Positions 37,000 to 46,755 of a DNA stretch of 64,000 nucleotides are shown here, piece after piece. The stretch's first letter is position 1; every line of letters starts with the position of its first letter. The notes beneath the pieces were generated by a model. The model had not been told where the DNA came from and searched no databases. It worked only from the letters and a program-made list of their open reading frames with translations. A program made the translations under genes and the position numbers. This stretch comes from Moniliella sp. 'wahieum' (taxonomy: Eukaryota > Basidiomycota > Moniliellomycetes > Moniliellales > Moniliellaceae). The DNA lies in assembly GCA_003971905.1 (NCBI GenBank), contig RSEE01000051.1, positions 372,001-436,000 of the forward strand, given 5' to 3'.

Positions 37000-39900
37000 T
37001 TACCAGCGCAGGGCGAGGATCTTGTTGCGCACCGGTCGCTTCGCCACCAGCACACCCAGCGAGAGCGCCGCAATAGTGAGCAGCAGTTGGGCTTTGTTGA
37101 AAGCGGCCGAAAGAAGATCAAACGTACCGCTCGGGGCCACACGGGTGACAAACGTGTCCAGCCCGGCGGCCCAGACCAACGCGTAGCTCTCCAGTCGCGC
37201 TTGGCCAAACGTAAGCCGTACGGCCCGCTGGACCTGGTGGATATGGGAGACCATCCACTGTGCCGGCACGGCAAAGGCGTGACCCCGTCTAGGGCAAAAG
37301 ACCATCTTCGTTGGGAGTTTGTTTGGTTTTGGCATCAGCGGTCAACGGCACAACAGGGCGACGGGGATCGATCCAGCTGCGCGGAATGGTGATCACGCGC
37401 CCCAGGCGTGTAGTGAGAACCAAGGCTTGTTCGTGATCCCAAAGTGCGTCGAAGTCGTCCCCACGGCGAGGGGGGCTGAAGTCCATGGAAGGGAGAAGGT
37501 TTGCTGGAACGCCAAGACGCCGGTGGCTGAAATGATGATGGGGAGAGTCCGTCGATCCTTGAGAAGAGCTGTCGTCCGACTCCTCCTTGGCCACGGCAGG
37601 CAGGAAAGAGGAGCGGTTCCTCCCGCTCGTCTCCCACAGTAGACGCACATCGCTCCCATCCACATCGTTGTAGAGCTCAAAGCTGGCGATGCGTGCGTGG
37701 ACATCGGCACCAGCTGGCTCGCATCGTCGCATTGGCTGCAGGCGGGGGCGAAGCATAGTATACCACCGTTCCCCAGTTCTCCGTCCACGAACCCGACAGC
37801 GGAGTAGTCTCCGACACGAGCGCATCGGGCAAGTGCAACGCGTTAAGCACACGTCCGCTTACCGCATCGATCACAAGTGCCGAACTCCTCGGCCAGGAGC
37901 GACAGTCGAATGAGTCAACACCAAATACGCGTGGGGGTTAAGAAGCTTGTAGAGCGACCCGGTCGGACTTGACCTTGCCCTGGTTAGCCACCGTGTGCGA
38001 CGCCAAGTCAGGAGGAAGAATGCTGTGCACTTTCTCCCCTCGGGCAAGGGCACCGTCCAAGACAGCTCCGTCGCTCCATTCTTCGAAACAAGGGGTGTAG
38101 CCGCGGAGTTGGGTTCCTTGTACGGCAACAAGAAGTAATCCCAGGTCCCTCGGCAATCGCCTGCAATCTTGATGCGAAGCGGCAGTGGGGGGGGAAAACA
38201 TGTACCTGAGGCGTCGAGTCAAGGACGGCGAGGTGTGAGCAGGCTGTGCTTGGTGCTTCCACCACGTGGGGTCCACCAGTGCACGAGCATCCGGAGGAAG
38301 AAGGAACGTGTCGGCTGCAGGGCCAATCGCCAGAACAAGCCGGCCGACGATGAATCAGAGTCACTCACCTCCACATTCGGAGGCGGGACAAATCGACCAG
38401 TAAGAGTGTCCATGCCATACCCGGGTGATGGTAGGCTCCTCGGGGGTCATTTGGACGTCGGCAACAACAGCCACAGTGGTTGCTGGGTGAAGGCCCGATC
38501 CAGACGCCTCTGCCTGAGCCTCAGCCACGGCCTCGGAATTGGCCGTAGTCGGAGCCAGAGGGAAAATACCCCGGATGTTCAGGAGAGGCTCTGCCCCCCT
38601 TCACCTTGCCCGAAGCCTGTCAGGGACTTCTCCCACAAGAATTGACCGCGGAGAGCAGTGAGTTGAGCGTAGATCTTCCCCCGTTTGGTGGCGGTAACGA
38701 GAACTTTGTTGAAGCCAAAAGGGTCCGGTGTGCGCGCAAACCCACCTCAAGCAACTGGGTCTCGTTGAGCGAGCGGGGGGCAACTGTATGGGGATTAGGC
38801 CCCCGGACGGGGCTAGGTTCTTCCACGGGTCGCTGTCGCTCCGCCACGGCTGCAGAATCGCCCGACAGAGGGGCGATTGCGTCCGCGCCGCCATGCGCTC
38901 AAACCAAGAGCGCAAATACTCGGGAAGTTGGGTAGTAAGATGGATGTGGCGAACCAACGTTGTAAGAAAGATTCGTGTGTAAGGACGTGCAGCGCGGTAG
39001 GAGGTGTGAAAGGAGGAATGTCGACAATCACTTGCGCCGCAGGCTCAGTCAATCCCTCCTCGCGGGCCCACATCAGCTTGTCTTCCTGAACCATACGCAG
39101 ACTTCCCGAAGAGGTCACAGCCACAAACCGCATCGTCAACTGGTACTGTCCGCGCGGGACTACCTCAGCAGGTGCAGCAAGAACAGCACCTTGGGCATCG
39201 TGATCCCACCCGAAGCTGTAACCTGTGATTTGGCCTTGACCTTGGAACGGCTGGGACCACAGGGTGTGACGTTAAGCTGGCTTTGAGAGCGGGAGAAGTA
39301 AAGGCGGTGCACATATGGCGCACCGGTACGGTCAACCGAGGACGATAGATAGCATCGTGGGCTTGCTCTTCCAACTCCCAGCTTTTGTGGTTACCTTTAC
39401 TGTCCTTGGGGTTAAGACGGTACACCTCACCCCGTCCATCAGAGCGTTGGACGGCGACCATGCCATGAAACCCGGCAGGTCCAACCTCAAACAGGCGTAC
39501 GAACTGGGCGCTTGAATCGAGGCAGTAGACCGAGTGGATGGCCGGAGCAGAAGATGCCTCAGTACATCAGTGGCAAGGTATACGATGCGCAGCGATCCGT
39601 CCTTGGTGATCCAAACCACTCGGCATCAGAGCCTGTGTGGACGATCGCCAAGTCGCGGGGTCCTTGGGGCACTGGCGGTCCCTTCAGCAAAGGGTGTGAC
39701 GCCAAGAGCTCGCCAGAGAGTGCAACACTGTACACCCCCACACCACCGTGCTTCTTGCCGGGAGCACAGGAGAGGGACAGAGCGTGGATGATGCGCTGGG
39801 CACCGTGGCCGGCAATGGTCAAGCGAACGAGATGATCCTGAGAATTTTCGATCGGACTGGAGACCCACACAGCACGACCCGAAGTGGCGTGGAGACGAAC

Positions 39901-40617
39901 AATGGTGTTGCCGAGCAGGACCACCAGGTCGCTGGTGCCCTCGAGGAAGGTCGCATCCACATGAGGAAAGCCTTGGGCAGTCCATGGGTTTACGTGATCA
40001 ACGGGACGGGTGTACTCCCAAGTGAGCCACCCAGTGTAGGCGTGGAAAAGACGAATAGTAAGAATATTCGGTGCGAGAGATGGCAAGAGTAATATCCTGC
40101 CACGTGTAAAACGCAAGCAGCGTGTGCTCCGGGTCAAAGACGTGGCGCCAGACTAGGGGACAGGAAGCGGGCGTTAGTATACCGATGCAGCAATTGAAGG
40201 ATCCAGAAACGCACCGATATCACCGTTTCGCGGGTTGAGCGCAGCCAAAACGTTCTGCTCCGTGGCCACGTACACGGCAGTGCGGGCAGGCTCGTCGGCA
40301 TTGGCAGCGCGAGGCAGAATACGGTGGAAACGGGGAGTAAGGTATTGGGCGGCGGAAGGGAAGGATCCAGAAATGTTGGAAGCACCCACGAGTGGGGCGA
40401 TGGAAAAGGGCGAGACAGGTGCGCCTGCCGACAAGGCCGAGGCGGGTGCGCTGCCGCTCCAAGCAGGCCAGTCGGGCACTGCGTTGGAAAGTGGCACACC
40501 GACGCGCGGCACATAGTAGTCGACCAGGTCGGCCTCACCAGCACTCAGGGCGAGGGCGCTCGGAAGCAGGCCGAGGGCGCCCGCCACCGCAGTGGCCGCA
40601 ACGGAGAGCCAGCGCAT
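37000..40617 (-). CDS. EMC1: ER membrane protein complex subunit 1
   Basis: EMC1 is the large lumenal subunit of the complex that inserts transmembrane segments into the ER. The ATG at 40617 starts MRWLSVAATAVAGALGLLPS, a clear signal peptide. VYVATEQNVLAALNPRNGDI is then joined by a 63-nt intron (40152-40214, with a perfect TACTAAC branch site) to VWRHVFDPEHTLLAFYTW, part of a PQQ-like beta-propeller repeat. Downstream pieces in several frames continue the propeller (VDATFLEGTSDLVVLLGNTI and others). The C-terminus has LDTFVTRVAPSGTFDLLSA, a transmembrane helix QLLLTIAALSLGVLVAKRP and the basic tail VRNKILALRW, as in fungal EMC1. The stop is at 37000-37002. Many one-base frame changes are present. 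About 1100-1200 residues are expected, slightly long for the family. Confidence 0.9.
40152..40214 (-). other. EMC1: EMC1 intron with consensus branch site
   Basis: GTGCGTTTC donor, TATACTAACG branch region, CCCCTAG acceptor; 63 nt. The cleanest branch site in the window. Confidence 0.9.
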
Positions 40618-41017
40618 GCGGAGAGAAGAGCGGTGGTGGGGTGGGGCTCGAGGCGCTCGAGGCGGGGGTCGGGGTGGGGACAAGCCAGTGGTCGTGCCCA
40701 GATGCGCCCTTCGGCGCATTACGTACACGCCAGTGCTCCTGCCACGTCGACGACAGAACCCCCTGGCTGAAATTTCAGACGGGGTCTTGTTTCCCTTCAA
40801 AAATGCGGCCCAAGCACTCTTTCGGTGCCCGGGCCGACTCAGCCGGTTTTCCAATCGATCTGCTCCGAAGAACTGCTGAGGGCCAAGGATAGGAAAGTAC
40901 CTTTGGTGAGCACCCACCCCAGCCACCCTCTGAGTGGACAACAATAAGAGATTTCCCCAATCAATCCAACATCTCACCGATGCCATATCTTATTGGCGAT
41001 GAAGAGCACGTCGGCCG

Positions 41018-41060
41018 CTCAAAAATACTTTTCCGGAAGGGTATTATGAACCAAAAACTA
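41018..41060. repeat. Direct repeat copy 1 (CTCAAAAATRCTT..CCGGAAGGGTAT)
   Basis: Matches 41183-41227 with small indels. Both copies contain CTCAAAAAT, a TTCCGGAA-type palindrome, AAGGGTAT and CCAAAAACTA. Confidence 0.85.
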
Positions 41061-41182
41061 TAAGCGCCGATAGCGGGGAAGGGGGTCAAACTCTTGACGC
41101 GGTTCGAAATAGTTGTTGCAAGGCTCAGACGCGGGGGATCCCCTCTCCCCCAGTCTTCTGGTGGGGAACGTATGCCTTGCCT

Positions 41183-41227
41183 GCTCAAAAATGCTTCCGG
41201 AAGGGTATACCGGATGACCCAAAAACT
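41183..41227. repeat. Direct repeat copy 2
   Basis: Same orientation as copy 1, about 165 bp downstream, with CTCAAAAATGCTTCCGGAAG and ending CCCAAAAACTA. Confidence 0.85.
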
Positions 41228-42651
41228 AACTTTTTTACTTCCGTTTGATGAGGTGGTCATATCCCTTCTCCTGCGGGTTTCCTTTCATTGACGGGAGCAT
41301 CAGTTCATCAGGCCGATGTGATTGGACAGTTGTCTCATTGCAGTCGCGCAGTCTTGCGAGTGGTGTTGGATGACAACACGCGGGCACACAGACGAGCCCG
41401 ACGAAGCCGAGAGAGAACTGATACACTTTCCTTTTGTCGCCCTCAGTCTAGGCTGTATCTACGTCCAGACCAGGCTGACTTATCTCAACGTTAGATAAAC
41501 CGATGTTCGGCTTTTTGCTGTTAAACGGAGGACATTCACTTGGATCTATGCAATCTATGCACCTTGAATCGAGCTTCTTTCTCTTACGGCGCAAAGTTGG
41601 CATGGTCATTGAGGTCCCTGAGAAAAATGATTTTGCATTGATTGGACTATTTAGATTTTGGTGTGGCGGATGCAAGTAAGTGCTCAGGCTCAGTTAAGCG
41701 AATGAGTTCCGAGTTGAGTCTCCGGGTCAGCGCAACTCGTTTGCGCGTCTTCCTCCTGATATGCATTCCTCGTTCCTGGCCCGTGAGGACGGAGAAAACC
41801 GCCGCTTTATATTTTGGGCGTTTTTCTGGTTTCGACTGTGCCCACACCGTTCCTGGCGGACTATAGCTTTCCTTGTTCGGTCTGGGTGCCTTCCTGAGGA
41901 CCGTTGGCCTGGCCTGGCAATCTTATCGGTACCCGGTAACCGGCGTTTCTGGTCGTGTGCGTTGTCTATTAGTAGAATTCCTTATAGATCCTGTGTCTGA
42001 TATGGCCATTGATATTCAAATCTGTTCTTTCTCTTCCTGCACACATGGGAGACATACAGAACCAACGCTCTGAGCTAAGCAATAAGCGATAAGCGGTAAG
42101 CTCCAAAACATGTTCGTGGCATAGACGAGCGTTGGATGTTCTCCTTAGCACCGTCAGGCCTCATCAGGGGGACTACTAAAACGATATCGGGTCCAAGGAT
42201 GGTGTGTTATCATCCCAACTGTCCTAAACCATTAGAGCGCATGGGCTCAAGTTTGGGAGCGATCTCTACCCACGTGTCTCCCTTGCGTCCGCCTCGAAGG
42301 TTGCTATACGGTATAAACGCATCACCCCAAGCATCCCGTTGGGCTTCAAACAAGGCAAATCGATCACTGGGCGCAATAGATACCCATGCAAACCAAGCCA
42401 GAAGGGCCGTTGGCCCTCCTCAAATACACGCGTGCCAAGGGGTTGGGAGGCAAAGAGCAGAAGAGCAGACAGGGCTTGGCTATGCACAGGGGGTTAAGAG
42501 GTCGTGGAGAGCAGTCGTATAATCACATAGAGGCACAGGGTCACAGACAGTAGACAGTAGACAAAAATCCTGGACAGGGGCAGCGAGAATGGTAGAGATC
42601 GGACGCAGAGTCCTACAAGGGCCACAGCAAACGTCGGGAGTCGGGAAGGGA

Positions 42652-43978
42652 CTAATAGTACGGCACAGTAGCGGTATTGGAAGGATAAGGACCGTGCCTA
42701 CGGCGATCCGTATCGTACCCATGCATCGCCGGGCGCGGAACATGTTGCACGTACTCTGAACCTTGAGACCAACCACCCAGCATGGGCGCATCGTAGCGTG
42801 CGTCGTACGCCTCCGACGGTGAAGGGAGATTGGCCGCCATGGCAGAGGGGAAAGATGGCGGCGCACTTGTCCCCGCCGGTGTGGGGGGGAAAGGAGGAAG
42901 TGCATAGGAATTGGATACCATCGAAGGTGAAGTCTGCGGCTGCACTTGCATAGCCTGTTGAACCTGTTGGGCCTGCTGAAGCAGACGACGTTTCTTGGTG
43001 CGTTCACGATGAGACTCGTAGGTGATGCCGGAAAAGGCAAAGACTGCACGTTGTTCCCTCGTCAGAGGTCCTCTCCTCATCAACGTGTCGTTCGTAGTGC
43101 AGGAACGCTTGCTCGCCACACACGCGAAAGGTACTTGGCGATCGCATCTGCTCACCCACGAGGCCAAGGTCAGGACCAGGACCAGATCCGCAAAAAAAGA
43201 AGAGGGAAAATACGTACTTGACCTTGCGCCGTCTACATTCGTCGCATGCTGGTTGCCCTTCGCGAGCGCCCACTCGCGGCCGCAAGGAACGCTGAAGGTC
43301 AATTGAGTTGACCAGGTTGGCAATGTAGGCTGCACGGGTTTGCTCATCCATCGCCTAGGGGACCCGCAGCCATGGAACTAGCATGTGCAGCAGGACCAGA
43401 CACGGAGTGGTGTCGCGCCGGAGCTCCATAACCATCAGGAGAACTCCACTCTGTAGGAGTCGGCTGCTGCTGATAAGCGGATGAGTACCGCGATCCTCGA
43501 CCGTCGAGAGACGAGGGTGCTGACGAAGCGCTGCCGCCGCGCGTTCGCGCCACACACAGCCGGAGGGACAGAGCCATAGGGGGGGGCTGGGGGGGCCATG
43601 CCGTAGTAAGGATTGGCCTCGGAGTGAGAGCGCTGGGACGTAAGTGGAGGCGCTGGTGGCGCCGGCGCATACACCTCTGGGCCGAACGAATGAGCAAGGT
43701 GGGCGTCACGGTGCGAGCCATATGACGGAGTGTCTGCCCGAGTTCATGGTTAGCCACGCTTGTGGGGACGGAACCGATCGACGAAAGGATTACTTACGAT
43801 GCATGGTGGCCGGATTCGGAGCCGGGCCAGTTGGAGAGGGCGCATCAAAGAGGCCACGCGGCGGGAGTCGTGGACGAGACATGGACTGCGGAGGAGGGGC
43901 TGCGCTTGGGGAGGGGTACATAGACGTGTTGGTTGGGGAAAGTTGCTCAGATACTAGGCGCTTGGCTGATGGGATCAT
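42652..43978 (-). CDS. Zn(II)2Cys6-type transcription factor, probable
   Basis: The ATG at 43978 begins MIPSAKRLVSEQLSP. A 64-nt intron (43734-43797) joins NPATMHH to TPSYGSHRDAHLAHS. A Pro/Ser/Ala-rich region precedes the motif region DEQTRAAYIANLVNSIDLQ. Next is PACDECRRRKVK, joined in phase 2 across a 70-nt intron (43148-43217) to CDRQVPFACVASKRSCTTND. This gives CxxCx6Cx7C and one later Cys: five of the six cysteines of a fungal zinc cluster, with the fifth position reading Ser (or lost to a base error). LTREQRAVFAFSGITYESHR and a Gln-rich stretch follow, and the protein ends NTATVPYY at 42652. The zinc cluster sits mid-protein rather than at the N-terminus. Targets are unknown. Confidence 0.75.
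43148..43217 (-). other. Zinc-cluster gene intron 2
   Basis: GTACGTATTTTCC donor and GTGAGCAG acceptor, 70 nt, phase 2. This placement restores KVKCDRQ at the third zinc cysteine, which supports it. Confidence 0.75.
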
Positions 43979-45581
43979 CTCGTATACCGGAAGAGAGAGA
44001 ACGGCGGCAGGTGGCAGCACGGCAGCACAGCAGCAGGGGTAGTGTCAACAGATGAATGGCCGGCGCACTGGGGAGCACAGGAAAGAAGGGGCTGAGCGTT
44101 GGTGAGCTGGCGACGAGAGAACAGAGGACGGTGAAGGTGGTGGTGAGAGGCTTGATCTCGTGTGGGGGGCAGATGTGGTGTTGGCCGCTATCCGTCCCAG
44201 CGGCAGCCACCGTGGGATAACAGGCACAAGAAAGTTTGGCCTGCAGCGTCGGGAGGGGAGGGGCGCTAGGCTGCACCAGGGGGCACCCCACGGGTGCAGG
44301 TGCCTGCCGAGGCTTGCGGTGCGCGCTGGTGCCTGCTGTGGCCTGCGCGCGCGTCGCACGGTCGCAATTATCAGTCTGACCTACGTGAGGGCCGCCGTGC
44401 ACGGGGCAGTTTGGGCTGCAATCAGCCACTCAGGTACAGGGACACCAGCGCACCTGGCCGCCGAGCGCTTCGCACAGCACTGGTCCAGTGTGCCTGGGAG
44501 AGAGCGCTGGCCGAGCGCTGAGCCTGGGCGCGATATGCATCCCTTGCAGGCGCTGAGCGCTGACCAGGCTAGGCCTGCGCCACTGGCACTGCGTCCTGAA
44601 GCACTATACGCACTCCGTACGTACGCAGGACTGCTGTACTGATGTACCGATGTGCCTCCCGGGACAACGGCGTAGGGCCAGGCATACAGGGCAGGTGCGC
44701 GAGATGCAGCGGCCGTCTGGCCATGGCCCGGCCGCAGGCGGCCAGTGTCCACAGTGCTGGCTGCCATGTGTACTGGACGCCGTGGTGCGCAAGAGAGCAC
44801 GCGGCGCCGCCTGGACGAGCACGCCTGCCCCCGCCGTGCTCGGGGTGCGCTGGAGGCGAGAGGCAGCAGCTCGTCAGTATTCACTGTATCGGGGCGCATC
44901 CCACACGGCGGAACAATATGCGCACTCGTGTCTGACAGACAGGAACCCAATCACAGCGTGTGGACGCGGCCGGGACAAGCGATGCGGTGCTGCGGCCTGC
45001 TGCCGCGCCGAGTGCGTTATCGCAACCTTGCTTGCGCACTGGCAATCGCCTATCGCACAATCAACCACCAAACATCCGAACAAGGCAGCACGCCGGTGTG
45101 GGCGGCCACCGCGCCGGTGCTGGGGTCTGGCCGTGGCTGGCCAGGCGCCAAGGCGGGGGGTGCCAGCGCCCCCACCCGTGCCGGGCACAGCCATGCGGAG
45201 GCGACGCCGCCGCATCGACAGTGTGATGTCTGCGACGCTGATAAAATGATTAATGATTGGCCGCAGAGGGCGGCGGCGGCACAAGCTCGGCCGGCAGCGT
45301 TGGCCCCACACTGGTGCCACGCGCATCAGGCACGCTGCGGGTTTTTGGGGGCAAATGTACCACACACGCATGGGTGATTGCGTGTGCGGACGCGTGGGCG
45401 CTGTCCCGCTGCTTCTATCCGCTTCTATCGGCTGTATGTAATAGCACTGGGGCGGGCACGCGCAAGGGAATTAACGGATGATGCATGTGGGGCCCAAGCC
45501 CCCAGCTTCAAGCTCTTCAAGATAGCTTCACCACCAGCTAGTCACGACAGCTTCGTTTTGGCCGCTCCAAGTCACTACACT

Positions 45582-45668
45582 GCTCAGTACTCGGTACACA
45601 CTACGCGGTACTCAGTACCCAGTACCCACGTCTGATTACTCAGTCTCAGTACTCAAGACGTACTCAAG
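45582..45668. repeat. Degenerate TACTCAGTAC array
   Basis: Units such as GCTCAGTACTCGGTAC, GGTACTCAGTACCCAGTACC, TTACTCAGTCTCAGTACTCA. Shares the ACTCAGTA core with 1592-1680. Confidence 0.75.
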
Positions 45669-46064
45669 TTTCCAGCCTTCCAACAGCTTCTTTCCAGTGG
45701 TACCAGCAGGTACCTGAGATCATCTCAATCAGTACAGTCCTTGTGGACCGCATGTGACCGGTGACCGGTGACATGTGACATGGGTTGCATGATGCATGAG
45801 ACCGTGGCCTGTATGTTGATGAAAAGTTTACCCACACCCTTTCGCATACCGTGTCGTATCTTCTTCTGCGTAACATAGGACCGACCTGGCAGTCACTTAT
45901 CTTCCTGGTAGGGCCACGTGCTTAGGAATCCAACCCTCGTGCGGTATGCCGCTGCTATCATGCATAGGATCTGCATCGTCATGGTCTTGTGGGCTGCATG
46001 GCGTCCAATTGTTTGCATCAAACGCCATCGTTTGCGCATCATAAGTGACTAGTGAGCCGAGTCC

Positions 46065-46074
46065 AAAACAAAAA
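46065..46074 (-). terminator. RNA polymerase III terminator of tRNA-Leu
   Basis: On the minus strand TTTTTGTTTT starts at the base after the tRNA discriminator. Confidence 0.8.
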
Positions 46075-46075
46075 G

Positions 46076-46170
46076 TGACGAGAGTGGGATTCGAACCCAC
46101 GCCCCGGAGGACTGCGGTTATTGGAACAAGTTCCTTAACACAGCGCGTTAGACCACTTCGCTATCTCGCC
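46076..46170 (-). tRNA. tRNA-Leu (anticodon AAG) with a 15-nt intron
   Basis: On the minus strand the acceptor GGCGAGA pairs with TCTCGTC. The D arm contains AGTGGTCTAA, the anticodon stem CTGTG pairs with CGCAG around a loop starting TTAAGG (anticodon AAG), and a long variable arm TCCTCCGGGGC fits a class II tRNA. The T arm is GTGGGTTCGAATCCCAC. The extra 15 nt or so (AACTTGTTCCAATAA) sit just 3' of position 37. It decodes CUU/CUC leucine codons. Confidence 0.93.
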
Positions 46171-46755
46171 ACTGCCCTTTCGACGACAGCATAGGTTACA
46201 GCACCCTATATGGTCGACAGGACTTGGACTGGGACAGAGAAACGCTACGCTTAAGATGCTCGCTCATCTCGCCCACGGGTGTGCTGCTGCTCGCACAAAA
46301 CGAACCAGAAACCCAGCCTAGCCTCGTGCAACGCGCCCAACGTGGACTGGGTGCGGTGCTAAGATTGTGGTAGGGGATTAAATGCAAACCATGATGTCTG
46401 TGGGACTATGATACGCTTGCTGCACTACAGTTTCTCTCTCGCTCCCTTACCACCCCAGGCAAGCAGCCCTTGGGACCTTCCTTTTTCCCCCGGGACCCCT
46501 TACTCCATCACCTCAACACGCCCCGCCCCTCTCCTCCCCGATAAGCTTGCCGACCGACGGTAGTTACTACTTCACTTATCGTTGCCAGTTGTGAGTTCCA
46601 TCAGGCCCTGTCCCTAGAACGCACAGGAACCAACGCCCAAGAAAGAAAGCAGAATCGTTTGATGCATGAACGTGGAATGAACGCTTGGTGGTTGGGCTGG
46701 CTAGGCACCCACACTGCCGCGTACCGTACCGTACCGTACCGTACCGTACCGGTAC
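46171..46755. other. Intergenic region between tRNA-Leu and the NUP192 3' end
   Basis: Contains the tRNA-Leu upstream flank, a CT-rich stretch (46425-46530) and six perfect GTACC copies (46721-46750) touching the NUP192 stop. No gene recognised. Confidence 0.55.
46721..46750. repeat. (GTACC)6 pentanucleotide repeat
   Basis: Six perfect GTACC units, 5 bp beyond the predicted NUP192 stop codon. Confidence 0.95.

Larger units (their letters stand above)
40618..42651. other. Intergenic, AT-richer island upstream of EMC1
   Basis: About 2 kb. From about 40950 the base composition is visibly more AT-rich than its surroundings. It contains two imperfect 43-45 bp direct repeats (41018-41060, 41183-41227), a short stretch that reads like part of a transposase (41340-41420) and otherwise degenerate sequence. 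No intact gene. Confidence 0.55.
43979..46075. other. Long GC-rich intergenic region
   Basis: About 2.1 kb upstream of the zinc-cluster gene. GC-rich, with many short open frames on both strands that do not resemble proteins. Contains an AAAATGATTAATGATTGG block near 45243 and a TACTCAGTAC repeat array (45582-45668), then GTGACCGGTGACATGTGACAT near 45756-45780. Confidence 0.55.

Noticed and set aside
41642-42073. Short plus-strand frames with Trp/Phe-rich stretches in the AT-rich island
   Set aside because: No family recognised, and the composition looks like non-coding DNA.
44160-45440. Many open frames of 100-210 codons on both strands
   Set aside because: GC-rich DNA has few stops; the products are Arg/Ala/Gly/Cys-rich, mutually overlapping and unlike any protein family.
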